From positions 83,996,846 through 84,060,845 of the forward strand of contig NC_061862.1 in assembly GCF_907164915.1 (NCBI RefSeq): a stretch of 64,000 nucleotides of DNA. The letters run 5' to 3'. The stretch comes from Impatiens glandulifera (Eukaryota; Streptophyta; Magnoliopsida; Ericales; Balsaminaceae). The notes under the pieces were generated by a model that saw only the letters and a program-made list of their open reading frames with translations, was not told the DNA's origin and made no database searches. The position numbers and the translations under genes were made by a program. Positions 1-12,640 of this stretch are shown here, one piece after another (the stretch's first letter is position 1; every line of letters starts with the position of its first letter).

Positions 1-938
1 AAGCAATTGATGGTTTTATTATGGGGAGAGTATGGAATGAAGATGAAACAGAGGAGAAAATTGAATTTGAAAGGTACATACATACATACATACATACACT
101 TTTAGATAACTCCATTCCTCTGTTTCATCCTTCTTCACAAAGACTTAATTTTTTTTTTGTTATATCTGAAAATTGTTCTTTTTTTCATCTCAAAAGCTTA
201 GAATATGTTTTGACCCACCAAGTTTGCCCATGGCTAAAAGTCGGTTTAAGATACCTAAAGATCACGGGTTTGATTTTACTGTGGGGTGGGGGATTTGTAG
301 TTCTAATTAATTGGAAAAAAAAAGCTTAAGAATATGTTTTAAATCTTGAAATAAAATATTTATTTGTGTTTTCATGGTATATTTTTCCTGCATTGTTCTT
401 ACTTGTGTGGTCAACTCAACACCAATTTGAAGAATCATATCCTATTTTTTCTCCCCATTTTCAAATCTGAGTAGAAATCAAAGTTGGTCCTACTATAAAT
501 CTTGATCCAATGATACCATCTTTGGTTCAAACTGTCACCATCTATCATATGTATGGTCCACTTAGGGTAGAATCATTTACTTTCAAATTCATTGCATATA
601 TTTAAAGGGCTGACTGAAATTTTATGCATTAAAACAGGAATATTAGGGAAAGAACACCTTGTAGCTTGAATCAGGGATCAAATACAGCAGCAGGAACACC
701 TAATTTCACCATAACAACATGGGAAATGGAGCAGTTCTTTTCTTGCACAGAACAGTTGGAGCAAAAGATTTTTACTGAAAAGTATGAATGAATGCATATG
801 TTTTGAACTTAACTTTTCAATACACAACTAACACTTTTTTATTTTTTTATTTTCAGGTACAACTATGACTTTGTTAATGACTTGCCCCTGCCTGGACGAT
901 ATGAATGGGTTGAGAATGGATCTACCCTCATCAATTGA
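1..938 (+). CDS. KRP: Cyclin-dependent kinase inhibitor, KRP/ICK family (3' end of gene)
   Basis: Three exons join in one frame: 1-73 (open to the window edge), 638-781 and 857-938, with TGA at 936-938. The introns at 74-637 and 782-856 are GT-AG. The joined C-terminus carries the two KRP hallmarks: an ERTPCSL segment followed by an acidic/aromatic stretch (WEMEQFF), and the terminal block YNYDFVNDLPLPGRYEW. In the family this C-terminal block binds CDKA and cyclin D and inhibits the kinase in the nucleus, restraining entry into and progress through the cell cycle. The N-terminal, less conserved part lies upstream of the window. Ten residues follow the RYEW block, a slight extension over what I recall as usual. 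The family assignment is firm; which KRP member it is cannot be told. Confidence 0.87.
74..104. repeat. (CATA)n microsatellite in KRP intron
   Basis: About seven CATA units start two bases after the splice donor of the 564-bp KRP intron. Such a tract next to a donor could be length-polymorphic. Nothing else is recognisable in this intron. Confidence 0.8.
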
Positions 939-2743
939 TCACTTTTAAGAAAGATTATGCAGAAGAATTAACATGATGGCACCATTAATGTACTAGTTTC
1001 ATTTTGCTAGTTTTGTCCATAACTGTAGGTAACTGATATGATGAATTACTAAGTATGTTTTTAGTAGTAGTTTATGTTCCTTTTATGATGTCTCTTTTAT
1101 TAAATATGGTAAAGTTTGATGGTTTTATGTGGTATTTAAAAAATGTTATCTTTATCAAGACAAGCAAATGTGGGTCGGTCTATAGAGTATAGATTAGAGA
1201 TGAAAGTTTGTTGCCCTTGTTTTTGGGGATTGCTTTAGTGGAATGGTAGTTTGTCTTGATTGATTTGGTGGTTGTGGCCAATCACACATGAGGACACTCT
1301 TTATCTATTTGGTACCAAGGCTTTTAGTGGGGGTGCCCACTTTTGTCTAATTTAGGTACCAAAAGAAATGACAATTCACTCCACTCACAAGAAGTTTTTT
1401 ATTTTTAAAGAAAGTTTGGACTTCAACTCTCACATAACTCTTTATTTTTAACTTAAAAAGTTTTTATCATTAGAGTTCATTTGATATGGGATTTTATCAA
1501 AGATTTTAGAAATTTTTCATCTATCTTTTAACTATTAAATCACATATTTTATTAATTAAAACACTCTTATTTTATTTTTAATAAAATAAAATTAAAAAGA
1601 TATATTAATAATTAAATTAATTAAAATTTTAAATAATTTTTTTATTTAAAATTTTAAATAAAATTCCCAAATCCCTAAGATAACCAAGATTAAACAAGCT
1701 ATTAGATTTCATTCCATTTTTAAGAACATCTCCAACTCACTCAAAAGGATGAAAACATCATTTTCTCTCTTAAATATGCATATTTCTGTTTAGATAGCAT
1801 TTTATTTTTAAAATTATAAATGAGTCCTTTGAAAATTGATGTGTGAGTAAAATTTATTTATTTACTTTTATGTTTGTATTTTTGTAACTACTAAGTTTAA
1901 TATATAAAGACTGTTTATATGTATTAATTTATATATTTAGTTTTTTTTATAGAATTTATTTAGATATATAATTTTGTATTTTTATCATATATTTTTTATT
2001 AATATATTTTTAAATATCATAAATTTATAATAATGAACAATATTAATAAAAAGCTAAACAATAATAAAATAATTTCATTAAAATCACAAAGTTAGAAAAT
2101 TAAAATAATAATTTGTTATAAGCTATAAAATTTGGAAAAAGATATTCAGATTATATTAAAAATAAAAAATATATTTCTCTTAATAATTAAAAATTAAATA
2201 TAAAAGATAAAAATTAACAGAAAATAAAAAAATATGATTAATAATATTTAATTTTTTAAATGTGTGTAAATTATTAATGTATAATTAATTTTATTATAAT
2301 TTTCTCTTATTAAATGAAAAATATTAAGGTTTAATTTGTAAAGTTGATAAAAATATAAGTGATATTAAAAATGTACGTGGGAAAAAAATATTCTTTTTAA
2401 GTTTGAGAATAATTTTTTTTTTTTTTTTTTAGAGAATTATGTATTTGAATTTGAGAATGAGTTTGATAGTTGATGATGATTTAAGAGTTTATTTGTTAAG
2501 ATTATTTAAATAACTAAATTTTAATAAATATTATTTCACTCTCCTTTCATCAATTAGATAATTCCGCAATCAAAATACTAAAATATCATTTATTTTATTT
2601 TATCATTATATATTACCTTTTAAATATTTTGATAAAAATAAATATATAGCTCCTCAAAATGTTCCCAAACCATTATTTTTTAAATATTTCAAATAAAAAA
2701 AATTCTAATCTTAATTATAGTTTCATGATGTTATCATTTTAAT
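939..2743. other. KRP 3' UTR and AT-rich intergenic DNA
   Basis: Roughly the first 500 bases are of mixed composition and probably hold the KRP 3' UTR and downstream flank. From about 1460 the sequence becomes very AT-rich, with poly-T tracts (about 2409-2431) and no coding potential. I see no gene here. Confidence 0.6.
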
Positions 2744-3182
2744 TATAGTTTTGAAATCGGTCTCATCCGTCGGTCTGACCGGCAAACCTGGTGAACAAGT
2801 CGTTAAATCCAGTTGATGAAAAAATTGAAAATGCAATCAACCTAGTTCAACCCGGTTAATCTGCCAACCCGGTTAATCTGCCGATTGAATTAGAAATCCG
2901 ACAACCCGAGTTAACCCAACGGGTTTATCCTTATTTTTTATTATAAAAATCACTTCTTTTCTTTCTCATTTATCACTCTCCGAGTTCTTATCTCCCATTT
3001 TTTTTATTTTCAGTGGTTTTTACATATCTCCAGGGACGAATGTACACATGAGTTGAGGTGAACCCACCCCTTAATTCCTTAATTTTTTTTAATATGTATA
3101 TAATAAAATTAAAAAAAAATCTGAAATCCTTTATTCTCACTCCATTTCAATGTTTCTCACTCATTTTAAAATATATACCCTA

Positions 3183-4345
3183 GGGTAGCGTTTGATACAA
3201 GGCTGTCAAAATCGAGAGTTTACGTGAAATCGTTGGTTAGTTGTAAACTCGAAAAATCTAGAATTTAATTGAAATTATAAGAGTTTAATTTAAAAAAATA
3301 ATAGTTATATATTATTATCATTTATATATATAATTAAGTATTTTATACCTATTCAATTTTAAAATTTTGTATATTTAAATATTAAATTAATTAAAAAATA
3401 TTAATAAGTAAATAACATTATAAAAAAATTATACTTAGAAAATTAATTATATTAATTACTTTTTTTGAATAAATAATAATTTTTTTTTATTTTTAAATAT
3501 AAATTAATTTTTTAACGTAAAATCGTATAAATCGTAAAATCAAAATTATTTATAAACTTGTAAAATCTTATCATCGTAAATTTAAAATCGTAAGAGTTTA
3601 CCTATTTAAGAGTTACTTAAAATCAGACTCGTTAACCTCATGTAACATTGTAAAATCGTAAAATTTTGAGAGTCAACTCGAGATTTTAACAGCCTTAGTT
3701 TGATACGTGATACAAATTATATATTGTATAAGTTGTATAGATGTATAAATTGTAACGAGATATAAAATAATATAGGGTAATATAAGTTGTATAAAATATT
3801 GATGTTTGATATGAATTATAAGAAATGATATATGTTGTATATGGTTTATAATTTTGTGTTTGGTATATAGTATAAGAATGTAGTATAAGTTGTATAAATA
3901 TTAATTTTAAATTATTATTATTATTTTCTATATTTATTTATATTATAATAATATTATTTATTATTATAAATTATTTTACTGTTATTATTTAATAATTAAT
4001 GTAATTTTAATTAAAATATAAAAAATAATTATAATATAAACGATAAATTATATCTATTTAATTTAAATATTATTAATAATTGTAATAAAATAAATTAAAA
4101 TAAAAATATTATTTATAATATAAGTAAATATAGAAAATAATAATTAATAAAATTATCGTTATAAAAATAAATAAATATTTTTTAATTAAAATATTGACCT
4201 AATTAAAAAATATATATTAAAAATAATTATATATAATAATAATAATATTAAAACTAAATAAAATATATTTAATATATTATATAATAATAAGTTATACTAT
4301 ACTAATAATATAGTACCCCCATTATATCATTAACCAAACATTGCC
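3183..4345. mobile_element. Possible Tourist/Harbinger-like MITE
   Basis: The left end reads GGGTAGCGTTTGATA and the reverse complement of the right end reads GGCAATGTTTGGTTA, an imperfect inverted pair of the GGC..TGTTTGG type common in Tourist-like MITEs. A clean 3-bp target duplication is not visible, so the call is weak. Confidence 0.3.
3199..3697. mobile_element. Small MITE, probably hAT-like
   Basis: The TIRs match well: AAGGCTGTCAAAATCGAGAG on the left against TAAGGCTGTTAAAATCTCGA from the right end reversed. The 9-bp direct repeat GTTTGATAC lies at both edges (3190-3198 and 3698-3706), or an 8-bp repeat if the first element base is C. The interior is AT-rich and non-coding. Confidence 0.6.
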
Positions 4346-5664
4346 TATGTATATATAGACATATAATATTTTAATATTTGTATCCTTGTTTATTTGTAAT
4401 AATTTGTTTAAATGAAAATTTTAAATTAGTGAAATATTCTACTAATTTTTATTATTTAATTATTTTTATTACATTTTCATATTTATAATTTTTCTAATTC
4501 CGAAAATAAAAAGAATCTCATTTTTTTTTTTTTAAATTCTAATTTACTTCTTTAATATCTATCTTCTTAATTAATTATTTATATTATGTTTATATGGTTT
4601 TATTATATTTAATTAAATATTATAACCTTGAAAATTTATAAAGTTAATATTAAATAATTTTTTATTTTAAAATTTTCTTAATTATTTAATAAAATATTTA
4701 CTTAATTTTAAGATTACAATTGTTATTATTATGAGCAAACATTTTCAACAATGAACAATGAATAAAACTTTACAATAAATAGAGGATAATTTTTTTTTAA
4801 CTATTTGACACTTTATATTAAACAAGATTTAGGCAATGATGTTAATATATATTTTATTATTAATGAATTTTATGTTTTAAAATTCGGGTATAGTTCAACT
4901 TATTTAAATATTATAATATAATGTTTTCTTTTGATATATAATTTATTACACAAAATTTAAGCCCGCCCCAATACAAAATCCTGAATTCGTCCCTACATAT
5001 TTCTAATTAAGTATGAGTAGATTACCAATTTTTAGTTTTAGACACTAAGAATGACAAATTTCTTCATTTACTTCAAGCTCCATCTCCTACCTGAATCAGC
5101 TGATTACGCTTTTACCAGACTAAAAAAATGATTTAAAGTGACATTATAAGTCATAACTTAAGCCTAATTTCTTCTAAAAAAACATAATTATCTAAAAATC
5201 GGAGGTTGTAGTTTGATTTGAAGCACTGTCCCTTGTATAATCTAGTTAAGTCTCTTTTATTTCAACTTCTTTTAAATTATTGTCATCATTTTCTTGTCAA
5301 AATTTGGCTTATTTTGAGGTTATACTTCATATAATTGATGTAAGTAGTTTGATATTATTTTGAAGTTCATATATACTTCGTATAATAATGATTAAATCTC
5401 TAGATTATCTTTTTATGTGTAATTTGATTATGGATTCTGTTGGAAAAATACCAACAGATACAACATCAATATTTTTAAGTGTACAATATTTTAAATTTTA
5501 ATATCTACTTTTACTATTATTGTATAAATAATTTGATAAGTTTTTATTATTTTATTATTATATAAAATCCACTAGTGTGTCAACAACATCATTTGAACCA
5601 GTAACCTAGTGATTCTTCCACCAGGTTTGATAACTAGTTCGGATTTCAAAACTATGGTTTTAAT

Positions 5665-7270
5665 GTTCATTCTCACCAAACATATGATATGTTATAATAT
5701 TAAATTATTGTTTTAACATAATAGTATAAAAAGATATATTAAGATAGTGATCTTTTTACCTTGTTATTTGCAACTTAACTAATCTTTGGGAGGTCCTATA
5801 ATCAAAATTTTCGCCATCTTTATTGTATAACAAATCGTGTTTTTATACAAAATAAAATATTATATTTTTCAAATTAAACAGATGGATCTTAAATGTGATA
5901 TAACGAGATTATAAATATAGAAAAATAATTAAATTCTATAAAGTAGTCTCATTGAATTTGGTTAATTAAAAATACTTTGATTTTTAAAATTAGATTTAGA
6001 TTATGGCATAGTACATAAATTGTTAATAGGATTTTGGATTTGTCACTTATTTTTTTAAGTAACATTATATTTTCAAATTTTATTAAAGGATGTTTAAGAT
6101 AAATTGACACTTTTTTTGGGGGGTATACCATTACCCATTTCAAGAAACTTAAATTCTTCATCATCGTCTTGTTTGATATTGTACTTTGGTAGGTAAAGAT
6201 TATTTAAACCAGTTATCATTTTACCTATTCAATAATCAATTAAATTAATTAATTTATTATTTAAAATATTTCCTATTTAAAAAAATCATTAAATATTAAA
6301 TTTTTTAATCCAATTCTTCAAAATCCCAATCCAAAAAATAATATTTCAATAATTTAATGTATTTAAATAAGAGACCTTTTAAAATAACTCAAATTCAAAC
6401 TAAGAATTTTTATAATAAAAATTTAATTTAAGAGTTTGTAGTATAAATTATCAAAAATATCTTTATGTTTCAAATTAAAATTTAATTAAAGTAAAATTAT
6501 TTTAATATTTTATAATTAAAACTAATAATTTAATTTTTGACACCCAAGATCAAACAAGCATGAGTTTGATTTGTCTTCTAAATGTATTTTTTTTTTATCA
6601 AATTATTATCCATTTTTATTTAAAAATGACAAGTTAAAGTGAGGTTATAATTATCAGATTATTTTTTTTTTAACTATTAAATTATATATTTTATCAATTA
6701 AAATATTGTAATATTTTGATTTTTTTATATTAAAATTTAAATTAATTTCTATTAAACAAATATGAAATAAGCTCATGATGTTTCTGTGATATGTCAGGTG
6801 GGTAAATCTGAGTTCATGAGAGCTTTCCGACAGGGGCAATGGAGTTTGTAAATGTGTCATCAAGAATAGCTGTCCTTTTCCTCAACGTCTTCTTTTAAAT
6901 AGAATCAAATTAATTATGAGCTTCTTTTAAATTAATTTTAATAGTTTTAATAAATTTTAATTTATTTATAAAATAATGATGTTTTAAGTAAAAGACTTAT
7001 AATATGGAGCGAAAGAGAAATTTCATTTAAATTCAAAACATATTTATTTATAATTTTTAAAAGTACGATGGAATATAAAAAATATTCAACAAAAAAAATT
7101 AAATTACATATATATATATATATATATTATAAATGAAACGATCATTTAATTAACTAATTAAAATATTAATTATTTTATAAATAAAAATATAAATACATAT
7201 CATTACTTTTTAATTATTTTTATTAAAAAAAACTCTCTCTCAAAATCACTATCAATATTATTTAAATAAG
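5665..7270. other. AT-rich intergenic DNA, possible decayed MITE at about 6170-6560
   Basis: No coding region is seen. CTTGTTTGATATTG near 6168 and CAAGATCAAACAAG near 6546 form an inverted pair that could be the ends of an old MITE, but no target duplication was found. A TA dinucleotide tract lies near 7106-7127. Confidence 0.4.
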
Positions 7271-9093
7271 TGTAATCTCAGTTCGATCATTTCAATTTTT
7301 AGTTTGCGCGCATTATTTTAAAAGATTTCATAATGCTGGTCAACTTTTAAAATTAATTATTTTTAAATTTTATTATGTGAAAATAATTAATTTTGTTTAA
7401 TTTTTTAATAATCTAAGAATTTGTTTATAATCAAATAACGATTATGAAATTCGGTTTAAATTAATTAGACATAATTAATTTAAGAAAATATATTTATTTT
7501 TAAAAAATAGGGCCGCCAATTGATATTAAGAAAATCAATAAAAGAGATGTACGTGTACAAACGTATTTTACACCAGAGTTTCGTTTGGTTCGAAGTTAAT
7601 GATACTCGGGGAAAAAATTTCGCGATATGTCTTATGTACCCATTCAAGAACGGTCTCAACTTTATAAACTTGACTTTTTGAAAATTGTTTGTATAACGGT
7701 TTGAGTTTTTAACCGATTATTCTTCCGATCCTAGTCATAATTATAGGTTTTAGCGTTATTTAAAATATTGAAATAACAATATTTAAATGCTGATATCTGT
7801 TACGGATGATAACTATGGTGGAAATACCTAAAAAATATCAGTTATTTTTAAAGGCATTAGGGTTTAGAAATAAACATAAAACAAGCCTTTGTTGAAATAG
7901 TTTTGTAGAAATATCCCCAAAATATTTAAAATATATTTTCTAAATTTTCGGGACTTTAGAAAATGACATGGAGTCCCAAAATTACAAAAATAATTTTGGA
8001 TTTTTAAAAGTGAAACCAAACAGGCCTTAGGACCGGAGTCTTAAGGCTCGGGATCAATTTTATCAGTCGGGATCCAGAGACCCTCGGTTTGGGCTTGGGA
8101 GCTCTTAGTTTGTGTATCGGAGTCCCTCGATTAGGATGTTAGGGATCTCGGTCCTTGGTTGGGATTACCGGTCTTGTAGACACTCATTTTTTCACCCCCA
8201 AAAATTTTATAGTTTATGATTTTAATAAATCTGAGCCTATACAAGTTTCTCGAATTCACTCGCGGGCTCATTGCACGATTTATTTTAAAGACGGTTATTT
8301 TTAGACAATTAAATTTTTAAAAATAATTAATTTTGGATTTTTAATAGTTAAGATAATAATTTGTCTAAGTTACAACACTTAGTAAAGTTATTATACTTAT
8401 AATATTCAAGGTTTTATTTAATTAATTATCTTGGGTATTTATATATATAAATAAAAGAATTACAAAATAAATATTAACGTTTTTATATAAAGTCATTAGT
8501 TATATTTTTTTTATTTTAATTAGATTAGTTTTCTTTATTTTTTAGATTAGTTTTTGTTAGATTAGATTTCTTGAATTAATTAGTTTGTATTCTTTTTTAA
8601 TTTAGAATTGTTCCTTAGAAATAGGAATAATTAAAATAAAATAAAATTGCTTGTTTTTTTTAACAAAATCATTTGGTAAGATGAAGGGATGTGTAAAAAG
8701 ATAACGGTTAAAACAAACAAAAAAAACTAACGGTTGAAGAACGTAAAATCTCTCCACAACCCCGAGTTAAAAAAAAGATGAAAGAAGAAGTGCAGTCAAA
8801 GGGAAAAAGTGAAGTTGTCAAGAAAAAAATGAAAAAAATGGAAGATGTTACAAACAAAAAAAGAAGACTTCAAACATGAGCAAGAGAAACATGAAGACTT
8901 GGTTATTTTTTAATTATAAAATTAAAATGACAAGTATTAAATTATTATTAAATAAAACTTAAATTCCATTGGATGAAAAATTGACATGTCAAGTGAAGAT
9001 TGCTCCATTATTTTAAACATCTGTAAATGTTTAAAACTATTTTCTGTTTTTAACGTAAGTGTGTTAAATTGGTCTTTGAACACTAGCTTTGCC

Positions 9094-9101
9094 TATAAAT
9101 A
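9094..9101 (+). promoter_or_regulatory. Candidate TATA box upstream of the long inverted repeat
   Basis: TATAAATA sits in the context GCCTATAAATACTC about 170 bp before the left arm of the inverted repeat. A CT-rich leader-like stretch follows (about 9127-9150). A transcript starting about 30 bp downstream would run into the hairpin. It may equally be the promoter of the decayed LTR. Confidence 0.4.
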
Positions 9102-9265
9102 CTCTTTAACACCTTAGCAAAAGATGACCTCCTCCCTCTCCGACTTAAAGTTTTCAATTATCCAAAAATCAAGAAAGCAGTCACTTTGTAAGCTTCTTGA
9201 TTTCTTTTGTTTTGTCTATTGCTATCAATAAGAGTGTTTGTGTTTGCCTTTTTCATTATAAAATG

Positions 9266-10104
9266 TAATTGTTTGTTTTACTTTCTGCATCTTTATAAAA
9301 TATAAATATGTAAATAATTTAACCATGTAAATAAATAATTAAAAATAAAAGAAGTTAAACAAGGATCTTTGATCCAAAATTTTTTTTTATAAAACTAAAA
9401 TCGACCTTGAATTGGCCATTTAAATAAACCTAAAAAAAATCAAAACAAAAAAATATATAATAAAATAATTAGTTTTGTTACATGTTATATAGTTTTATAG
9501 AATTTTTGTATGCAACTTGGGATCCATTTGGATCACCAAATAAATCTTTAGCTAGGATTAGGTAAAACTCGACGTTTTTCAGACGACGCTTGCCCTGCTA
9601 CAATTGCTGTTGAACCAGGCTACCGATGCTTTTCAGACGACGCTTACTCTGCTGCAACTGCTGCAGATACTTAAGAAATCTCTCCCTATTGAAGTTGCAT
9701 AAAAAGACTTAAGTTGGAGAGGTTTCTTAAGTATCTGCAACAGTTACAACAGAGTAAGCGTCATCTGGAAAGCGCCGGATTTTTACATAATTCTAGCTAA
9801 AGATTTATTTGGTGATCCAAATGGATCCCAAGTTGTATAAAAAAATTCTATAAAACTATATAACATGTAACAAAACTAATTATTTTATTATTATTATTTT
9901 TGTGTTTTGATTTTTTTTAGGTTTCTTCAAATGGCCAATTCAAGGGTCGAATTTAGTTTTATAAAAAAAAGTTATTGGATCAAAGATCCTTGTTTAGCTT
10001 CTTTTGTTTTTAATTATTTATTTACATGGTTAAACTATTTTCATATTTACATTTTATAAAGATACAGAAAGTAAAACTTAAACTAGCAAATCATACAAAC
10101 AATT

Positions 10105-10106
<2 letters not shown>
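9266..10106. repeat. 841-bp long inverted repeat (hairpin)
   Basis: The left arm (9266-9685) and right arm (9716-10106) are near-perfect reverse complements around a loop of about 30 bases (9686-9715). By eye the arms are roughly 90% identical, and many of the mismatches near the centre are C/T. The left arm has one extra internal partial tandem copy of a segment beginning TTTTCAGACGACGCTT, which accounts for much of its greater length. No ORF or transposase lies inside. It could be a foldback element, an inverted duplication within an LTR, or a hairpin-RNA locus. Confidence 0.88.

Positions 10107-10108
<2 letters not shown>

Positions 10109-10165
<57 letters not shown>
10109..10165. repeat. 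(TA)n microsatellite
   Basis: About 28 TA units directly abut the right arm of the long inverted repeat. Confidence 0.95.
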
Positions 10166-10169
<4 letters not shown>

Positions 10170-10789
10170 TAGATCTTTTATATAATTCACTTCAATAAAT
10201 TTCTTAAAAATCAATCTAGACTTAGACTAATTAAAATTTTGATAAATAAATTTCTTAGTCTTGATTTTTTAGAATAACTTTATGTGTAGATTATTTTCTT
10301 AGGTTTTCTTGTGTCTTTGTTTATTCATTTTATTTCATCATTTATCTTGCATTCAAGCTTTCTAAATGTTTAAAATGAAAAATTCTAAAACATAAATAGT
10401 AAGAAATTTGAAAAAAGGCCAAAATTAATTAGTAGAGACCTTAGGGGCGTTGTGGGATATAGCGTCTAAAAAACTTTTTCCCACACGTAACTAAACGCTG
10501 AACTCACTTCTCTTAATTTCCTAATTTTTGAAATTATGTGGCGACTTTCTAGTCGTGAGGATTAATTAATATTGAAAAAAGTTAAAGTAGGCCAATGACA
10601 TACTTCCCATTAAAAACTCTCAATCTCTCTCAAATTCGACGGGAAGGTAAAATATGGAGTTGTCTATAAAGCCTCATTTTTTAAACTTCAATTTTTCAAA
10701 CATTAAAATTAATTCCCCTCACGTTTTCAAAATAAATTTTTAAAGAGCGTTCCAGTCGATCAATTTTTTTTTTAAATCGATCACAAGTC

Positions 10790-11260
10790 TAGGTGTAAAA
10801 ACCTCTCGGTCTTGGACTAGCCTGGAGCTAGGTTTCTCAGTCGAGGTGTAAAAACATCTCGGTCTAAGGCTAACTCTAGGCTAAGTTCCTTGGTCCTGGG
10901 CTCAAGAGCTCTATGTCCCGACTTCTCGGCCCTAGGGTTAAAGAGTCTCGGTCCCAAGGTTAGGACTATCGGTACTAGGGTTTGTGAGTCTCAGTCGCAA
11001 TGTTAGAACTCTCGATCCTAAGGTTAGACCTCTCGATCCTAGGTCTTGGGAGTCTCGGTCTCGGTCCTAAACTCAGACCTCTATGTCCTATATGAGAATC
11101 CTCGGTCGATTTTCTTGGTCCTAGCACAAGAACATCAGTCCTAGGTTTCGGTCCTAACTCAAGAACATCAGTCTTAACTTAATTTTCTCGATCCTTAGTC
11201 TCGGTTCGGACCGAAGATTATTGGTTGGATCTCTTGGTCCTAAGCTAACAAGCCTCGGTC
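10790..11260. repeat. Reiterated CTCGGTCCTAGG-like motif tract
   Basis: Variants of CTCGGTCCTAGGTT and CTCGGTCTAAGG recur every 15-40 bases in this stretch, more than fifteen times, without a strict period. A shorter tract of the same type lies at about 8040-8170. It reads as a degenerate, slippage-prone leader repeat of the surrounding retroelement and does not encode a protein. Confidence 0.6.
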
Positions 11261-12081
11261 CTCAAGAACACAATGATCCATTTTTTAGCTCTAATTCTTT
11301 AATCCAAGAACTTGGGTAGCTTTACAAACCTTCCAAGAATATTTTGATCATCATCTCAAGGTATCAATCGACTTATGATGATCAATTTGTTCAAAAACAA
11401 TTTGTGATCAAAATTTGAGTTTTTTTAATTTTGAAACTGTTTTGAAGTGAAAATGAGTCTTCCAATAGTTTCCTTATATCACATATACTTGATTGATATC
11501 AAAACAAGAACACTAGATGTTCATTTTGACCCATTTAAGAACTCAAATTTTTCATTTTATTTTGAAATTTTTTATTTTGATCAAACATGATCGAGATGGA
11601 TCAAACATGATCCAAACAGTTGCCCAACATTTTTACAATCATGTTGGGAAGATTTTTAGGATATGATTCAACATATTTAACCCAAGAACAACAAACTCAT
11701 TTTTTTAAAAATTCAAATTTGAGTTTTTGTTATTTAGATTGATTGATCAATTCTAACCTATCCATTTAGTTTATAAATCATCTAATTATGAATTTTTAAC
11801 CATAAAATACTATAAACAACAAGCATACAAGCTTATGCAATTTGAAATATAAAAATTTCAAATTGTAAATATGAATTAGAGGGTGATTAGAATCTTACCA
11901 AGAATTGGAGAACACTCCTTAATCTTTAGGAAGCTTTTTGGATGCTTAGATCCAAGCTTTAAGGTCTCAAATAGAAAATTCGAAAAATCCCAAAGCTTAA
12001 AGCTTTAATGGTGGATTTTTTGTTTTTCTTCGATTTCAAGGGTATGAGTTGGTTCTTTGGCTTCGGAATGATCCATGGGGG

Positions 12082-12089
12082 TATTTATA
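12082..12089 (-). promoter_or_regulatory. Candidate TATA box (minus strand) of LTR-like sequence
   Basis: Read on the minus strand, TATAAATA lies in AGTATAAATACCCCC. Downstream on that strand come about 190 bases of leader-like sequence and then TTGGTAAGATTC (about 11902-11892), which looks like a splice donor. Upstream (12100-12600) the sequence is comparatively GC-rich. This suggests an LTR promoter firing leftwards. Confidence 0.35.
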
Positions 12090-12640
12090 CTGTCCCAATG
12101 TCGGTTGGAGGAGCCAAGTGGGCAGAATCAGTTAAGTGGGTTAATTCAGCCAAAAGTGATTAATTACATTTTGACTATTCTTAGCTTAAGTTAGCTTAAG
12201 TCGCCGGAGTAGGTAGTGAAGAGGCCTACTTTTATAAGCAGAATGATCACCACCGTAGGGTGATCATTCTGTGTTTTGAATCAGTCGTCGAGTTCCAAAA
12301 AACCAAAATCGACATGGATCTTGAAGCTTATCTTCACGGCGTCACGATGAAGAAGAAGACAGGAGGCCAAAACCACGTCGTTTCATACGCGTCCTAGCGA
12401 TCCATTAGCGTTGGGCATTCCGTGAGTATTTGGGCTAACGGGGATAACGTCTAGTTAGTTTATAGGGTTTAAGGTGTAGTGCGGGCGCGCGTTCCCTTTG
12501 TTAAAGCCGGCTACGCGGGCGTGTCTGGGTCGTTGGATGAGTTCTTAATGCTCATCTGATGGCCCAATTTTCGACTGTAGTTTATTTCCCAGTTTCGGCT
12601 ACACCCGATTATGAATTTATTTTTATTTTAAAACCTTAAG

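Larger units (their letters stand above)
3031..4995. mobile_element. hAT-type non-autonomous element
   Basis: The left end CAGGGACGAATG and the right end ATTCGTCCCTA form a short TIR of the CAGGGACG kind seen in many plant hAT elements. Direct repeats of 8 bp flank it (CATATCTC 3023-3030; CATATTTC 4996-5003, 7 of 8 identical), as expected for hAT. The interior is AT-rich with no transposase, and smaller MITEs lie inside it (3183-4345, 3199-3697). Confidence 0.6.
2744..5656. mobile_element. Outer DNA element of a nested stack (imperfect long TIRs)
   Basis: The left end (2744 on) and the reverse complement of the right end (to 5656) share TATAGTTTTGAAATC and, further in, CAAACCTGGTG. Candidate target duplications of 8 bp flank it (ATTTTAAT at 2736-2743, GTTTTAAT at 5657-5664, 7 of 8 identical). 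The ends are rich in CCGG-type motifs. No transposase remains. Another element (3031-4995) is inserted inside it. The TIRs are diverged, so the exact ends are uncertain by a few bases. Confidence 0.5.
7275..12640. mobile_element. Decayed LTR-retrotransposon-like mosaic (probably Ty3/gypsy)
   Basis: The region is less AT-rich than its flanks. It has LTR-like marks: TGTAGACACTCA at 8174; a block at about 10444-10560 containing GGGGCGTTGTGGGATATAG and TGGCGACTTTC, which resembles the LTR end and primer-site zone I recall from Tat/Retand-type gypsy elements; and promoter-like TATA boxes on both strands (9094-9101 plus, 12082-12089 minus). Reiterated CTCGGTCC-like motifs flank it at about 8040-8170 and 10790-11260. 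No gag, protease, RT or integrase can be read. Strand and exact ends are unresolved, and the family name rests on recollection of non-coding motifs. Confidence 0.45.

Noticed and set aside
1455..1705. Possible MITE with TTCATTTGATATGGG / CAAGATTAAACAAGC ends
   Set aside because: The inverted match is only about 60% in AT-rich DNA and no target duplication was found.
9094..9265. Endogenous pararetrovirus promoter
   Set aside because: The TATA box and leader alone would fit, but no coat protein, movement protein or RT relic is present nearby.
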